Shown piece after piece: positions 31,510 through 41,171 of a stretch of DNA of 64,000 nucleotides. The stretch's first letter is position 1; each line of letters starts with the position of its first letter. Below the pieces are notes generated by a model. That model worked only from the letters and a program-made list of their open reading frames with translations. It searched no databases and was not told the origin of the DNA. Origin of the DNA: Rhodoferax ferrireducens (lineage in GTDB: Bacteria > Pseudomonadota > Gammaproteobacteria > Burkholderiales > Burkholderiaceae_C); assembly GCF_003347515.1 (NCBI RefSeq), contig NZ_QEII01000298.1, positions 248,001 to 312,000 of the forward strand, written 5' to 3'. Both the position numbers and the translations under genes were made by a program.

Positions 31510-34500
31510 TCACTCAGTTAATACGATGTCCAGCAAGCTCTTCGTGCTTTGTTGCCACGTCAGCCAGGGCATAGACGAAGATTGTGGCGCACGACCGGCC
31601 TGATGGAGCGCCAGCCAGCCGCGAATGGCCTTGGCAAGTGTTTCAGATTGTTGCCCGGAGAAATAATACGCATGGCCCCCCGCGACCTCGCGAAACACCG
31701 GAATGTCGCGAGCAATGATGGGCAACCCGTGCTGAACGGCCTCGATCAGGGGCAAGCCAAAGCCCTCGGCTTCAGATGCAGCAATCAGGCAGGTTGCCGC
31801 GCCATAAACCTGTTCCAGAAACTCGTCGCTGATTCCTTCCAGCCAAAAGAGGCGTTGACCAAACTCCGGATGGGCGCGGACTTTTCTGGAAAAATCTTCC
31901 ATCATCCATCCCTCCTTGCCGACCAGGACCAGGTGCGCCGGCACGCCCTCTCGCCACAACTGCTCAAAAGCAGCCAGGGCTTGCGGCTGTGCTTTACGCG
32001 GCTCGACGGTTCCAACCATCAGGAATGACGGCTGCCTGCTGATTTTCTCCAGCACCGCCACCGCATCGGCAGGTATGCCTGTGGACGGTGACGAATTTTC
32101 AATATCGGCCCCAAGATGGAAGTGACTTACCTCCGGCAACACGCGCGCCTGGGCATGCTCATTCAGCCAGGCCCGCACCTCGTCAGCCACGGCCGCAGAA
32201 ATACACAGCAAACCATCCGCCTCCCGCGCCAAAGACTGCAACCAGACTTCAAACGCATCGCTGATACCCGCAACCGTGAACTGCGGATGAAGCAGGGGAA
32301 TAATGTCATAGACGACAAAATAAACCTTGGCACCTGCCTGCCGGAATTTCCTTAATTCCGCTTCGGCCTGGGGAAACAAATGGGCGCTGAGATCGAGCCC
32401 AAGAAAAACGTCTCCCGGCCGCACGCGGACCGCCTGCTCATCAAGCCCCGGATCGCCCTCGCCTGGGAGCCGGATTGACGTGAACTTATCGGTATAACGG
32501 TACCCTTGGTCCGGGGTTCCATACACGGGGCGTATCTGGAATCCCTGCGGCGGCGCAGCCAGAAGCTCACCCAAAATGCTGCGCACCACACGCTGAATCC
32601 CGGTTTTGGCGTCACGGAAATACATCTCTGACACATCAACGAGTAACTGCGCGCTTTTTACCCCCTCGTTGGCTGCGATAAACCGCTCGCGGTGATCCGC
32701 AATCGACGCCTCCAGCCGGAGATCGAGCAACAGCCCCTGAATAACTGCATCGAAGCTCGCCGAGACCCGCGACCAATTTCGTTCGGCAAGCCACTGATGC
32801 TGCGTGGCAATCAATTGCCGGACGCGCTCAGGATCTTTCTCCAGGGCGCAGACCGCATCAACAATATCTTGCACCCCTCCGCCAGTCATGCGCAAAGTGC
32901 AATCCGACAAATCGGAAAAAATAGGCAGTGGGCTCACCAGCACCGGCTTAAGCGCGGCCAGTCCTATGGTTACAGCGCCACTGGCGCTTTCACGGGTTTC
33001 CTTGTAGGGGAAAACGATGTAGTCAGCCATCCCCAGCAACTGCACGCACTCGTCGATGGGGCGGAAATCAGTAATCCAGGTAATCTGGCTGTCAACGCCG
33101 AGATCGCGGGCGCGCTTCTGGCACGCGCGAAGCGTGTCCTCGCTGCGCGAGTCCAGGGTTGAATTCAGCCCCAGCAAACGCACCGGCCGTTTGCTCGCTT
33201 GAGCCAGCGGCTTGATGCATTCAACCAGCGTGTCGATCCCCTTGTGCGGGAGAATAAAACCAAAACAAGCCAGCACAAGCTCATCGTCACCGATGCCCCA
33301 GGCGCGTCTGGTCGCGCCGGGCCGCGTTTCTTCTTCCGGCTGAACCACCCCATGGGCCAGGAGAAGGACATTGTTGGCGAGGCCAAGCGCCAGAAGATGG
33401 TTAAGGTCTTCCGGTTGATGGACCACGATGCGATCCAACGCGCGCAATGCGGCCACCGCCTTGCCGGACAAACGACATTCGTCCAACAAGGGCAGCGTCG
33501 CGTGAAGCTCCAGAATGACGACACAACCTTCATCGCGCATCGCCACCAAACGTTCACAAACCTCATCCGTCAGGGTGAACAAGCTCGGCTGGTGCTGCAC
33601 CAGCAGAACGTCGAATTGCTCCTGCCGGATCTCGTCGATCGCCGCACACACCGACGCGCTGTTGCCAATTTTCCATGACGGCCGGTAGATGGACTGCTCC
33701 GGCGCTGGCAAGGTGCGTGCGTCACAAAACACCTGCAGTGATTGCGAGGGATCAAATGCGCTTAACAACTTGTGGCTGTATTCCGCGATGCCGCAACGGG
33801 TATTCCACGGGCTCAACAGGGCCAGGCGTCGCGACGCTGCACTCTTGTCAGCGCGCAGGTTGGCATCCAGCCAGTGAACGCTTTCCAGCACGGCCTTGGC
33901 ACTTTGCTGCCAGGTGTAGGTTTGCCGGACATGCTCAATACCGGCCTGCCTTCGCCGCGCAAGGTCATCGTCATCGGACATGACTTCACTGCGCAATTGG
34001 CGCATTTGCGCTCCCAGCGCCTGCGCGTCAGGCTCCACCCAGCATGCTTCGGCTGACTTCAAATGACTCAGTGATGGCGAAAAATGGAACGGGACCAGCA
34101 AAGCCGTCGCACGCGTACAGAAATCGAGGTGCGCGCCATACCCCGTAACGATGACAGGCAAACCCAAGGCCAGGCCCTCTGCGGCGGGGAGGTTGAAGCC
34201 CTCGCCACGGGTCGGCAGGACCAGCGCCTGGGCGCTTCGGTACAAGGCCAGCATCCCCGCATCGTCCAGTGGCTCCTCGTCAATGATGACTTTCGGCGCG
34301 TCGGCGCGTCCACGCCGAAGCGACTCCAACTGCTCACGAACACGATTGTGCGGGTTCGGAAAAGTCTTGATGTAAAGCTCGACCGCGTCGCCTGCCGAAT
34401 ACTGATCGAAAAATGCCTTGAGCAAGACATCGACACCCTTGCGTTCGAAAACGGACGAAACGTGCAGAAAGCGAAAAGCTCTACCGGGCGCGGGCTTAAT

Positions 34501-36291
34501 CGCCTCAATCGGGGCCACATCCGGACTGACCAGATGATCGATGCCAATGGGAATAACAAAGATGGGAAGGCGGCAACCAGAATTGCGCAGCGCCCGCTTG
34601 ACGAAATGGGTGGCCACCAGCACGGCGTCAAAATTTTCGTTGATATGGGTAACGGTATCAACGGGAACGGCCGTCTCCTCCCAAAAGAACACGATGAACC
34701 GATAGCGTGATTTTTCCGCATCGGAGATCAGCGGGAAATGATGTGCAATCGAGATCGTCCGGTCAGCGGCAGTGGCAGGAATTCGGCGCCCAAACATGGC
34801 ATCCAGCGGCGCTCTCTGGGCCAGCGGCAGATCCACAGGGTTGTCATACACCTCCCCGTGGCAGGGCCGAAAAGCCACTTGCGCCTGGCTCAGGGCATCC
34901 AGCGCCACCGCCAGCCCCCGATTGACGATGGCCAGACTGTAATGCCCTTCCACATGTCCAATAAAACGAAACCAGAATTCCTGTGTGCCCGTAGACTGCC
35001 CCCGCTGCAGGAACATCGCCTCCGGCGGCAAAGGCCGGTTTGGAAACACCGAAGCGTTGAAGCGTTCCAGCCAGTAAGTGCTCGCGTCCGCGCCGGACAC
35101 CAAAGCGTGCCGGTCAAAACCCGCATGCCGCCCCGAACGCAAAGCGGAATGAAGTGCGACCGCCCGACGATGCAGACCCAGCGCTCTCGCCAGGTTCCCG
35201 CCGATGCGCCGTATTTTGGGGTGTGCATCAAGAATGGCGGCAGCCTGTCGCCCCACACCCAATGAGGCAGCTACGGCCCTCTCGCGAAGGCGCAGCTGCC
35301 GCACGCTTGTCGTCAGCTCCCGCAAAGGCTTCGTCAGCCGCCACGAAGTGCTGTTGTACACGGCGGTCAGCATCGCCTGAAGCGCGTGCGCCTGCTCCTG
35401 CGCCTCGTGGGCCTGGACTTCCGCCTCGCGGGCCTGGTTTTGCGCCTCCCAAGCCTGGTTCGCCGCCTCGCGGGCTTGGCTTTGTGCCTCGCTGGCCTGG
35501 TTTTCGGCTTCGCGGGCCTGGTCTTGCGCCTCCCGGGCTGCGGTTTGGGCCGCATGGATCTGGGCTTCAGCGTAGGCGCTAGTTGCTTCCAGGCTTTGAC
35601 TCAGACGGTGCGTCTCGGCGCTGATGTAATCGTCAAACACGTTGGGCGGGGCGGCAAAAGACGCGGCCAATTCCTGCCGTTCCGGGGCCGTGTAATAGCG
35701 ATTCAGTCCGTCAAAAAAGACACACCGATACCCGGCATCGAGCAAGATAGGTTCCCAGTTGGCATCGATTTCTTGTGAGTTTGGAATGGTTGCCTCGACC
35801 ACCACAATCCAGGGCCGAAAGCGCGAAAAGTCCATGCCTTCCAGCACACTTCGCTCAAAACCTTCCACATCGATCTTGAGAAAATGGACATCGCCTTTGA
35901 CATATTCAGCAAAAACGCCATCCAGCCGGCGCATCGGCACCTTGCTGCTGGAGATGGCCAAACCCGCTGACTGATGCAATTCCGCGACCGCCGAAGAGGC
36001 TGTCGCCAACCCCCTGATCGACGTGTCAAACAGCTCAATTTCGCCGTCTTCGGCGCCCATGGCAAGCTGGAGATTGATGTCTCGGGGTCGTTCTGCCTGC
36101 AGTTGGACAATATGCTGGGCCAACGGCTCGATATTGATCCCTGACCATCCCCGATCGTAAAACGCCTTGGTGACCGAATCATCCGACGGATGATTCGCGC
36201 CCACGTCGATATAAAAGCCGTTTTTGACCTGCTTCAGTGCACGCCACAGCATGACATCTTCATGGTTCTGGGCATAAGAAATAAAACTCAT
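31510..36291 (-). CDS. Fusion protein: FkbM methyltransferase, heptad coiled coil and three GT4 glycosyltransferases
   Basis: The 1593-residue protein has five parts. Residues about 5-215 are an FkbM-type SAM methyltransferase (FYIDVGANHPSDDSVTKAF, NIEPLAQH, HFLKIDVEGFERSVLEGMD). Residues 251-307 are eight near-perfect heptads of the type AREAQNQ. After a linker with TAVYNSTSWRLTKPLREL come three GT-B units: about 420-835 (VSSVFERKGVDVLLKAFF, LPTRGEGFNLPAAEGLALG), 855-1215 (SPWNTRCGIAEYSHKLL, FGFILPHKGIDTL, FPYKETRESASGAV) and 1225-1590 (DVSEMYFRDAKTGIQRVVRS, VGTVEPRKAQPQALAAF, EAEGFGLPLIEAVQHG). The start overlaps the wzt stop (ATGA). It probably extends and possibly methyl-caps the exported glycan; the parallel with WbdA/WbdD is inference. 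Confidence 0.9.
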   Translation of the reverse strand: MSFISYAQNHEDVMLWRALKQVKNGFYIDVGANHPSDDSVTKAFYDRGWSGINIEPLAQHIVQLQAERPRDINLQLAMGAEDGEIELFDTSIRGLATASSAVAELHQSAGLAISSSKVPMRRLDGVFAEYVKGDVHFLKIDVEGFERSVLEGMDFSRFRPWIVVVEATIPNSQEIDANWEPILLDAGYRCVFFDGLNRYYTAPERQELAASFAAPPNVFDDYISAETHRLSQSLEATSAYAEAQIHAAQTAAREAQDQAREAENQASEAQSQAREAANQAWEAQNQAREAEVQAHEAQEQAHALQAMLTAVYNSTSWRLTKPLRELTTSVRQLRLRERAVAASLGVGRQAAAILDAHPKIRRIGGNLARALGLHRRAVALHSALRSGRHAGFDRHALVSGADASTYWLERFNASVFPNRPLPPEAMFLQRGQSTGTQEFWFRFIGHVEGHYSLAIVNRGLAVALDALSQAQVAFRPCHGEVYDNPVDLPLAQRAPLDAMFGRRIPATAADRTISIAHHFPLISDAEKSRYRFIVFFWEETAVPVDTVTHINENFDAVLVATHFVKRALRNSGCRLPIFVIPIGIDHLVSPDVAPIEAIKPAPGRAFRFLHVSSVFERKGVDVLLKAFFDQYSAGDAVELYIKTFPNPHNRVREQLESLRRGRADAPKVIIDEEPLDDAGMLALYRSAQALVLPTRGEGFNLPAAEGLALGLPVIVTGYGAHLDFCTRATALLVPFHFSPSLSHLKSAEACWVEPDAQALGAQMRQLRSEVMSDDDDLARRRQAGIEHVRQTYTWQQSAKAVLESVHWLDANLRADKSAASRRLALLSPWNTRCGIAEYSHKLLSAFDPSQSLQVFCDARTLPAPEQSIYRPSWKIGNSASVCAAIDEIRQEQFDVLLVQHQPSLFTLTDEVCERLVAMRDEGCVVILELHATLPLLDECRLSGKAVAALRALDRIVVHQPEDLNHLLALGLANNVLLLAHGVVQPEEETRPGATRRAWGIGDDELVLACFGFILPHKGIDTLVECIKPLAQASKRPVRLLGLNSTLDSRSEDTLRACQKRARDLGVDSQITWITDFRPIDECVQLLGMADYIVFPYKETRESASGAVTIGLAALKPVLVSPLPIFSDLSDCTLRMTGGGVQDIVDAVCALEKDPERVRQLIATQHQWLAERNWSRVSASFDAVIQGLLLDLRLEASIADHRERFIAANEGVKSAQLLVDVSEMYFRDAKTGIQRVVRSILGELLAAPPQGFQIRPVYGTPDQGYRYTDKFTSIRLPGEGDPGLDEQAVRVRPGDVFLGLDLSAHLFPQAEAELRKFRQAGAKVYFVVYDIIPLLHPQFTVAGISDAFEVWLQSLAREADGLLCISAAVADEVRAWLNEHAQARVLPEVSHFHLGADIENSSPSTGIPADAVAVLEKISRQPSFLMVGTVEPRKAQPQALAAFEQLWREGVPAHLVLVGKEGWMMEDFSRKVRAHPEFGQRLFWLEGISDEFLEQVYGAATCLIAASEAEGFGLPLIEAVQHGLPIIARDIPVFREVAGGHAYYFSGQQSETLAKAIRGWLALHQAGRAPQSSSMPWLTWQQSTKSLLDIVLTE
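35371..35541 (-). repeat. Coding 21-bp tandem repeat (eight heptads)
   Basis: Eight imperfect 21-base units encode the heptads AREAQDQ, AREAENQ, ASEAQSQ, AREAANQ, AWEAQNQ, AREAEVQ, AHEAQEQ and AHALQAM. Ala at regular spacing with charged flanks predicts an alpha-helical coiled coil about 8 nm long. Tandem DNA repeats of this kind change copy number easily, which would alter coil length in whole heptads. Confidence 0.9.
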
Positions 36292-37511
36292 TGCTTTTCG
36301 ATCCTGATCACCGGCTCGTTCCAGAGTGAACCGACAAATTGGAACTTATCCACATTCACGACGCTGAATACAACCGCCAGATCGCGCCATTCATAATTGG
36401 AAGTCAGGTGCGTGTCCCGATCAACCAAAGCCGTTTGAATCGAATAGGTCCCAACGCCATAGTTCGCCGGAAAAGAAATCGAAAAATGATACTTTTCACC
36501 CGGTTTTGGCGCCGTGATGACCTGGTCCGTATGCCAGGTATTGGTGCCATACATCACCTGGCCTAAACGGTCCTTGATTCCATAACCCAGCACCAGGCTC
36601 TCGATCTCGCGTTTGACGGTCACCGCCACGCGCAATTCAACAGGCTCACCAACCCGCACCACTTCGATTTTGTCGCCGGCCACGTTATAGAGACCAATTT
36701 CAGAAACCACGGCCTCCCCGGTACCCGAAACAGTCTGCACCCGGCCATCATCCAGGGGAATCTGCTTGACATTGCTGTTTTCAATGTCGGCAATCAGCGC
36801 GTTGTAGTAGTCCATCACCGTCTCCGGCTCGCCCTGCATGGCAACCTGCCCGTCTTTCAGCAGAATGGCACGGTCGCAAATGGCCTGGATCGCGGATTTA
36901 TCATGCGACACGATTAGCAGCGTCGTCCCCTGCTTGCCGAAGTCGCGAATGCGGTTGAAACTCTTGTGCTGAAAATAAGCGTCCCCCACCGACAAAGCCT
37001 CGTCAACAATCAGAATATCGGGGCGCTTGCAGGTCGCGATACCGAAGGCAAGCCGCATCTGCATCCCGCTGGAGTAAACCCGCACCGGCATGTCGATGTA
37101 TTCACCGATCTCGGCAAACGCCTCTATCTCAGGCATCAGGCGGGTGATCTCCTGCGCCGTCAGGCCAATCAGCTGCCCGGCCATGTGCGCGTTTTGTCGC
37201 CCGGTGAAGTCCGGGTGAAAACCCATGCCCAGCTCCAGCAAGGCAGCGACACGGCCGGTGATCTGCACGTCGCCGGCGGTCGGCTTGCTGGTGCCGGTAA
37301 TCAATTTAAGCAGCGTGCTTTTGCCCGCGCCATTGATGCCGATGATGCCCACGGACTCACCCGGTGAGACCTCAAACGAAATATCGTGCAGCACCCACTT
37401 CAGGCGATGGCGCGGCTTGCTTGAGGGGCTAAACCACTCCGCCAGTCGCCCCCAACGTGAGTCATATTGACGATAGGCCTTGCCCAGATTGTTAACGCGA
37501 ATAGTGCCCAT
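36288..37511 (-). CDS. wzt: ABC transporter ATP-binding protein for polysaccharide export with C-terminal carbohydrate-binding domain
   Basis: The 407-residue protein has an N-terminal nucleotide-binding domain (Walker A GINGAGKSTLLKLI, signature YSSGMQMRLAFGIA, Walker B ILIVDEALSVGDA, H-loop LLIVSHDKSAI) and a C-terminal domain from about residue 250 (VLGYGIKDRLGQVMYGTNTW, FPANYGVGTYSIQTALVD) of the Wzt_C type. In known systems that domain recognises a modified terminal sugar on the finished chain before export. Its start shares one base with the wzm stop and its stop overlaps the fusion gene start, so the three are tightly coupled. Confidence 0.95.
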   Translation of the reverse strand: MGTIRVNNLGKAYRQYDSRWGRLAEWFSPSSKPRHRLKWVLHDISFEVSPGESVGIIGINGAGKSTLLKLITGTSKPTAGDVQITGRVAALLELGMGFHPDFTGRQNAHMAGQLIGLTAQEITRLMPEIEAFAEIGEYIDMPVRVYSSGMQMRLAFGIATCKRPDILIVDEALSVGDAYFQHKSFNRIRDFGKQGTTLLIVSHDKSAIQAICDRAILLKDGQVAMQGEPETVMDYYNALIADIENSNVKQIPLDDGRVQTVSGTGEAVVSEIGLYNVAGDKIEVVRVGEPVELRVAVTVKREIESLVLGYGIKDRLGQVMYGTNTWHTDQVITAPKPGEKYHFSISFPANYGVGTYSIQTALVDRDTHLTSNYEWRDLAVVFSVVNVDKFQFVGSLWNEPVIRIEKQ

Positions 37512-38302
37512 CAGAGTTCATCCACCATATCGCCCGCGTGCTTGCGAAACAGATATGCACCCAAAACACACAGCAGCAAAGAGAGCACCAAAACGGGAAT
37601 CAAACGGGACCAATCAGGCCATTGGGAATAGACCAAGATTTTTTGATAGGCATCCACCAGCAACGCCATCGGGTTGTAGGCCAGAAACCGCCTCATGCCC
37701 TCGGGCAAAACATTGGCCGGATAAACAATGGGCGTCAGCCAAAACCAAAATTGCAGGACGATGCCAAAAAACTGGCCAACGTCCCGAAAAAACACATTCA
37801 GCACCCCGAGCGTCATGCCCAGGCCAATCGAAAAGGCGGCCTGAACCAGCAAGACGGGCACGACGCCCAAAAACACCCAACCCGGGAAATTACCACTCGA
37901 CACTAAAAAAACAATAAACAAAGCAAAAATAATACTGAAATTCAAACCCGCGTTCAGAACCACAATAATGGGCAAACACAGACGCGGAAAACTCAACTTC
38001 TTAATGAGATTGGCATTCTCAATAAATACGTTTTGAGCCCGGCCAACGATTTCGGAAAAAAAGCCCCAGGTCAGAACACCGGCACACAAGTAAATGCTGT
38101 AGGCAAACGCGCCATCCACGCCCGGCAAGCGCGAGCGCATCAACTGGGAAAAAATTACGGTATAGACCGCAATCATCGCCAGGGGATTAATGATCATCCA
38201 TGTCGCCCCCAGCAGGGAATTTCGGTACTTTGACTGAAACTCCCGTTTGACGCTGCTGAGAATAAAGCCTCTGAAAGCCCAAATGGCGCGTAGAAGATTC
38301 AC
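37511..38302 (-). CDS. wzm: ABC transporter permease for polysaccharide export
   Basis: A 263-residue ABC-2 type inner-membrane protein with six predicted transmembrane helices (for example NPLAMIAVYTVIFSQLM, YLCAGVLTWGFFSEIVG, NFSIIFALFIVFLVSSG, FGIVLQFWFWLTPIVYP). The N-terminal SVKREFQSKYRNSLLGATW is the amphipathic start found in Wzm/KpsM/TagG permeases. It is the first gene of the minus-strand glycan operon. Only 42 bases separate it from the next gene upstream, so the promoter must be there or further upstream; I see no clear one. Confidence 0.94.
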   Translation of the reverse strand: MNLLRAIWAFRGFILSSVKREFQSKYRNSLLGATWMIINPLAMIAVYTVIFSQLMRSRLPGVDGAFAYSIYLCAGVLTWGFFSEIVGRAQNVFIENANLIKKLSFPRLCLPIIVVLNAGLNFSIIFALFIVFLVSSGNFPGWVFLGVVPVLLVQAAFSIGLGMTLGVLNVFFRDVGQFFGIVLQFWFWLTPIVYPANVLPEGMRRFLAYNPMALLVDAYQKILVYSQWPDWSRLIPVLVLSLLLCVLGAYLFRKHAGDMVDEL

Positions 38303-38344
38303 TAAAAAATTCCTGCAAACCCAACATTTTACCCGACCGTCAAC

Positions 38345-39586
38345 CTAAAACCCCGGCTGCCACTCCCAGCTAACCTGCAACACCCGCGCCTGATACTCGA
38401 AGAGCGAGATGTTCTCCCGGTTCCGAACGTCACGGAATTCCACATGCAAGGCATGCCGGGGCGCCAGGGGAAAAATGACGGCAGCCCGCAGCAACTGTGT
38501 CTCCTGGTGGCGGTGCTGATCAATCAGACCGGGCGAATAGGCCTGGCGCCCCGCCCAGCTTTGGTGACTCCAGCTGAGTTCACCAATGACGTCCCCGGCG
38601 AGTTTCATCCGCCCCGTCAGGCTGGCAACCGCGCCACTGCGATCGTTTCCGGGGCGCTGATCCGTGCCCTTGTCCAGCGCATAGCCCACGCTGGCCTGCA
38701 CGAACGCGTCAGGCATCTGGTAGGTCAACTGGCCGCGCGACTCCCACAACTGAGAGTCGAACCCGGTCAGTGTCGGATATACAACACCGGTCCAACCATT
38801 GACAACACCAAACTCCCACCCCCTCGGCAGTGCCAACGGCGGGGTAAGTTGCAGCTGAAGGTGGCCCTGGCGCTGGTAAGGCGTGCCCCCCACCGTGATC
38901 AGGCCCAGAGTGCCCGTGCCGCGCAGCCCCCAGCGCCCCAGCCGCCACGGGTGCTCCACGCCCACCACCAGCGAACTCAGGTCGAATTGCGAAAAAGTGT
39001 CGTATTGACGCGCCTGCAGATGCGCAAAACCGAGTGTGCCGCCCTTGGAGAGCACCTGCGTGAACTCGGCCGACAGGGCGGTGAACTGGTCCTGCTTGGG
39101 CGCGTATTCTGGCGAGAGCACCAGATTGACCAGGCTACTGCCGCTGCCAATGCTGAAGTTGGGGTTGCTCGCACCCTGGTTGGCGTTGCTATCGCTGCCG
39201 CGCCCAAGACGCAAACGAACAAAATTGGCAAGTTTGGGGCCCTTGCAGCCCCCCGCCCTCTGCTGGGCGATGACCTCCAGAATGGCGGGGGGCGGCGAAA
39301 AGCGGCTTTCAATGACAATGAAAAGCGCCTCAGCTTCTGCGGCACTGCCCATGCCGCAATGCAAGATGGCGATGTCCAACCAGGCGCCTGCGTGTTCCGG
39401 CTCCTGGCTCACCAGGCGTTGCAGCGCCTCGCGCGCCTCGTCGTAACGCCCATCGGCAATTGACTGCATGGCCTCCTGGTACAGATTGGCATCCGCCTTG
39501 CGCGCGGGGGCTTCTGCAAAAACAGGCCAAGCGACGCACAGCGCAATAACAATAAATACCCTGGCAAATAAGCCACTGAACGTCAA
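38345..39586 (-). CDS. TPR plus C-terminal beta-barrel outer-membrane protein (DUF560/Slam-like)
   Basis: The 413-residue protein has a signal peptide (residues 1-24, cut near VFAEA), two or more TPR-like helices to about 110 (YQEAMQSIADGRYDEAREAL, AGAWLDIAILHCGMGSAAEA), and then a beta-rich region with alternating hydrophobic residues ending in VSWEWQPGF, the terminal Phe typical of outer-membrane barrels. This domain order resembles surface lipoprotein assembly modulators (DUF560), which move lipoproteins or secreted proteins to the surface. It is co-directional with the glycan operon but divergent from the FecR gene. The function here is inferred from architecture only. Confidence 0.7.
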   Translation of the reverse strand: MTFSGLFARVFIVIALCVAWPVFAEAPARKADANLYQEAMQSIADGRYDEAREALQRLVSQEPEHAGAWLDIAILHCGMGSAAEAEALFIVIESRFSPPPAILEVIAQQRAGGCKGPKLANFVRLRLGRGSDSNANQGASNPNFSIGSGSSLVNLVLSPEYAPKQDQFTALSAEFTQVLSKGGTLGFAHLQARQYDTFSQFDLSSLVVGVEHPWRLGRWGLRGTGTLGLITVGGTPYQRQGHLQLQLTPPLALPRGWEFGVVNGWTGVVYPTLTGFDSQLWESRGQLTYQMPDAFVQASVGYALDKGTDQRPGNDRSGAVASLTGRMKLAGDVIGELSWSHQSWAGRQAYSPGLIDQHRHQETQLLRAAVIFPLAPRHALHVEFRDVRNRENISLFEYQARVLQVSWEWQPGF

Positions 39587-39754
39587 AATAACTCCGGTGA
39601 GGGTCCGTTTTGCAGGAACTTTGCAAGAACAAATAGGGGGGAAAAGGCGCGCTCAATCAGGTCAAGCGGGTTTGCCCGCGGTGCTACGCTCAGTCGTCAA
39701 AGTATAAAATAATTGCAACATCTGGTATCTGCCGGAAATAAGAATCGAGTTTCT

Positions 39755-41137
39755 ATGAGTAACAACGCTCTTTGGCGCAACATCCTGGCAACTGCCGGTT
39801 CATTCTTTTTCCTCTTGGGCGCGGCCCACGGCGAAGACGCCGGCAAGGTGGTTCAGGCCATCGGCGATGTGCGACTGGGTGGCGCGCCTGCCAAAGTTGG
39901 CGACACCGTCCAGGCCGGGGACGCGCTCACCACCGGGGGCGATGGCTACCTGTACATCAAGACCGTGGATGGCGGCTTTCTCATTCTTCGCCCGGGCAGC
40001 GACGCCCGCGTGCTGGCCTACCACATTGACCCCGCCCAGCCCGCCAATAACCGCATCAAGATCGAACTCCGCCAGGGCGTTGCACGCAGTATCTCCGGCG
40101 AGGCCGTGAAGAAATCACGCCAGAACTTTCGTTTTAACACCCCGGTTGCCGCCATTGGCGTGCGGGGCACCGACTTCACCGTATTCACTGACGAGCAGAC
40201 CACGCGGGTTGCAGTGGTGTCGGGCGGCGTGGTGGTTAGCGGCTTTGGCGCCGCTTGTGGCGCCGACGGCAGCGGCCCCTGTGAGGGCAGCGCCAAGCGC
40301 GAGCTGTTTGCCGGCCAAGAAGCGCAAGTGCTACAGGTGAACCGGGGTCAGGCCGTGCCGCAACTCTTGCGCAGCAACGCCCTTTCGCCCGACGTCAACG
40401 CACCGCCGCGCGCCGACGAGCCGCCCAAAACAACAACCAGCAGCAATGGCGCTGCGGCACCGGGCGCTAATACAGCCAATAGCAACACAGACCCCAACCT
40501 GGCACCCCTCAAGCTGTCAAGCCTGGACAAACAGCTGTTGCCAACGCCCACACCCGTGACCGTGCCAGTGACCGTGCCGGAGGTGACACCTGCACCTGCG
40601 CCCCGGGTGCCGGCCATCGTTTGGGGTCGCTGGCAGGCGCTGCTGGACAAGCCGGCCGACATCAATCTCACCGCGCTGCGGGCCGACAACCAGCTGATAG
40701 GGGTTAACACCTATTACGCTTTATTACGAAATAAAGACAGCCTCTGGCAGTCACCCGCCGAAGGCGCTGTCAGTTTTTCGCTGCAAAACTCGCAAGCCGT
40801 GGTTCAGGCGAATGGCACGGGGCCCATTTCAGCCGCCAGCCTTGAAAACGGCAAACTCACGGTCAACTTTGCCACCAGCAGCTTCACCACCCAGTTTGAC
40901 CTGCTCACCCAGGGTCAGCGCATCGCCCGCCAGGCCGAGGGAACCGTTTTTAAAGACGGCACCTTTGGCAACACCAGCCAGTTTTTGGGGCGCAACAACA
41001 TGCTGGTGCAAGGCGTGCTGGCCCAAAACCCGGGGCCGACTGCGGCCTATTTGTTTGAGTCTCGCCTGGACAACGGGCAGCCCAATGCGCCGTTAAGCGG
41101 GCAGGTAGCCAGCGGCGTTACCTACTGGGCCAAATAA
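39755..41137 (+). CDS. Secreted FecR-domain protein
   Basis: A 460-residue exported protein: signal peptide at 1-27 (NILATAGSFFFLLGAAHGED), a FecR-type beta domain at about 30-135 (VQAIGDVRLGGAPAKVGDTV, FRFNTPVAAIGVRGTDFTVF), a Pro/Thr/Ala-rich linker to about 270, then a C-terminal beta region of unknown type (ALENGKLTVNFATSSFTTQFD as pattern). FecR domains outside iron signalling often sit in the periplasm or wall beside CHASE2 cyclases and surface proteins; a CHASE2 cyclase is in the adjacent operon. The start is the ATG at 39755; the ORF extends 42 bases further upstream without a signal-compatible start. Just upstream is an AT-rich TATAAAAT stretch that may be a -10 element. Confidence 0.8.
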   Translation: MSNNALWRNILATAGSFFFLLGAAHGEDAGKVVQAIGDVRLGGAPAKVGDTVQAGDALTTGGDGYLYIKTVDGGFLILRPGSDARVLAYHIDPAQPANNRIKIELRQGVARSISGEAVKKSRQNFRFNTPVAAIGVRGTDFTVFTDEQTTRVAVVSGGVVVSGFGAACGADGSGPCEGSAKRELFAGQEAQVLQVNRGQAVPQLLRSNALSPDVNAPPRADEPPKTTTSSNGAAAPGANTANSNTDPNLAPLKLSSLDKQLLPTPTPVTVPVTVPEVTPAPAPRVPAIVWGRWQALLDKPADINLTALRADNQLIGVNTYYALLRNKDSLWQSPAEGAVSFSLQNSQAVVQANGTGPISAASLENGKLTVNFATSSFTTQFDLLTQGQRIARQAEGTVFKDGTFGNTSQFLGRNNMLVQGVLAQNPGPTAAYLFESRLDNGQPNAPLSGQVASGVTYWAK

Positions 41138-41171
41138 AAAGTTGTAATAAAGCCACGCCTCCGTAACTAAA

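Noticed and set aside
35371..35541. Regular 21-bp repeats that could be taken for a short CRISPR array
   Set aside because: The units are contiguous without spacers, lie in frame inside the 1593-residue ORF and encode heptads; no cas genes nearby.
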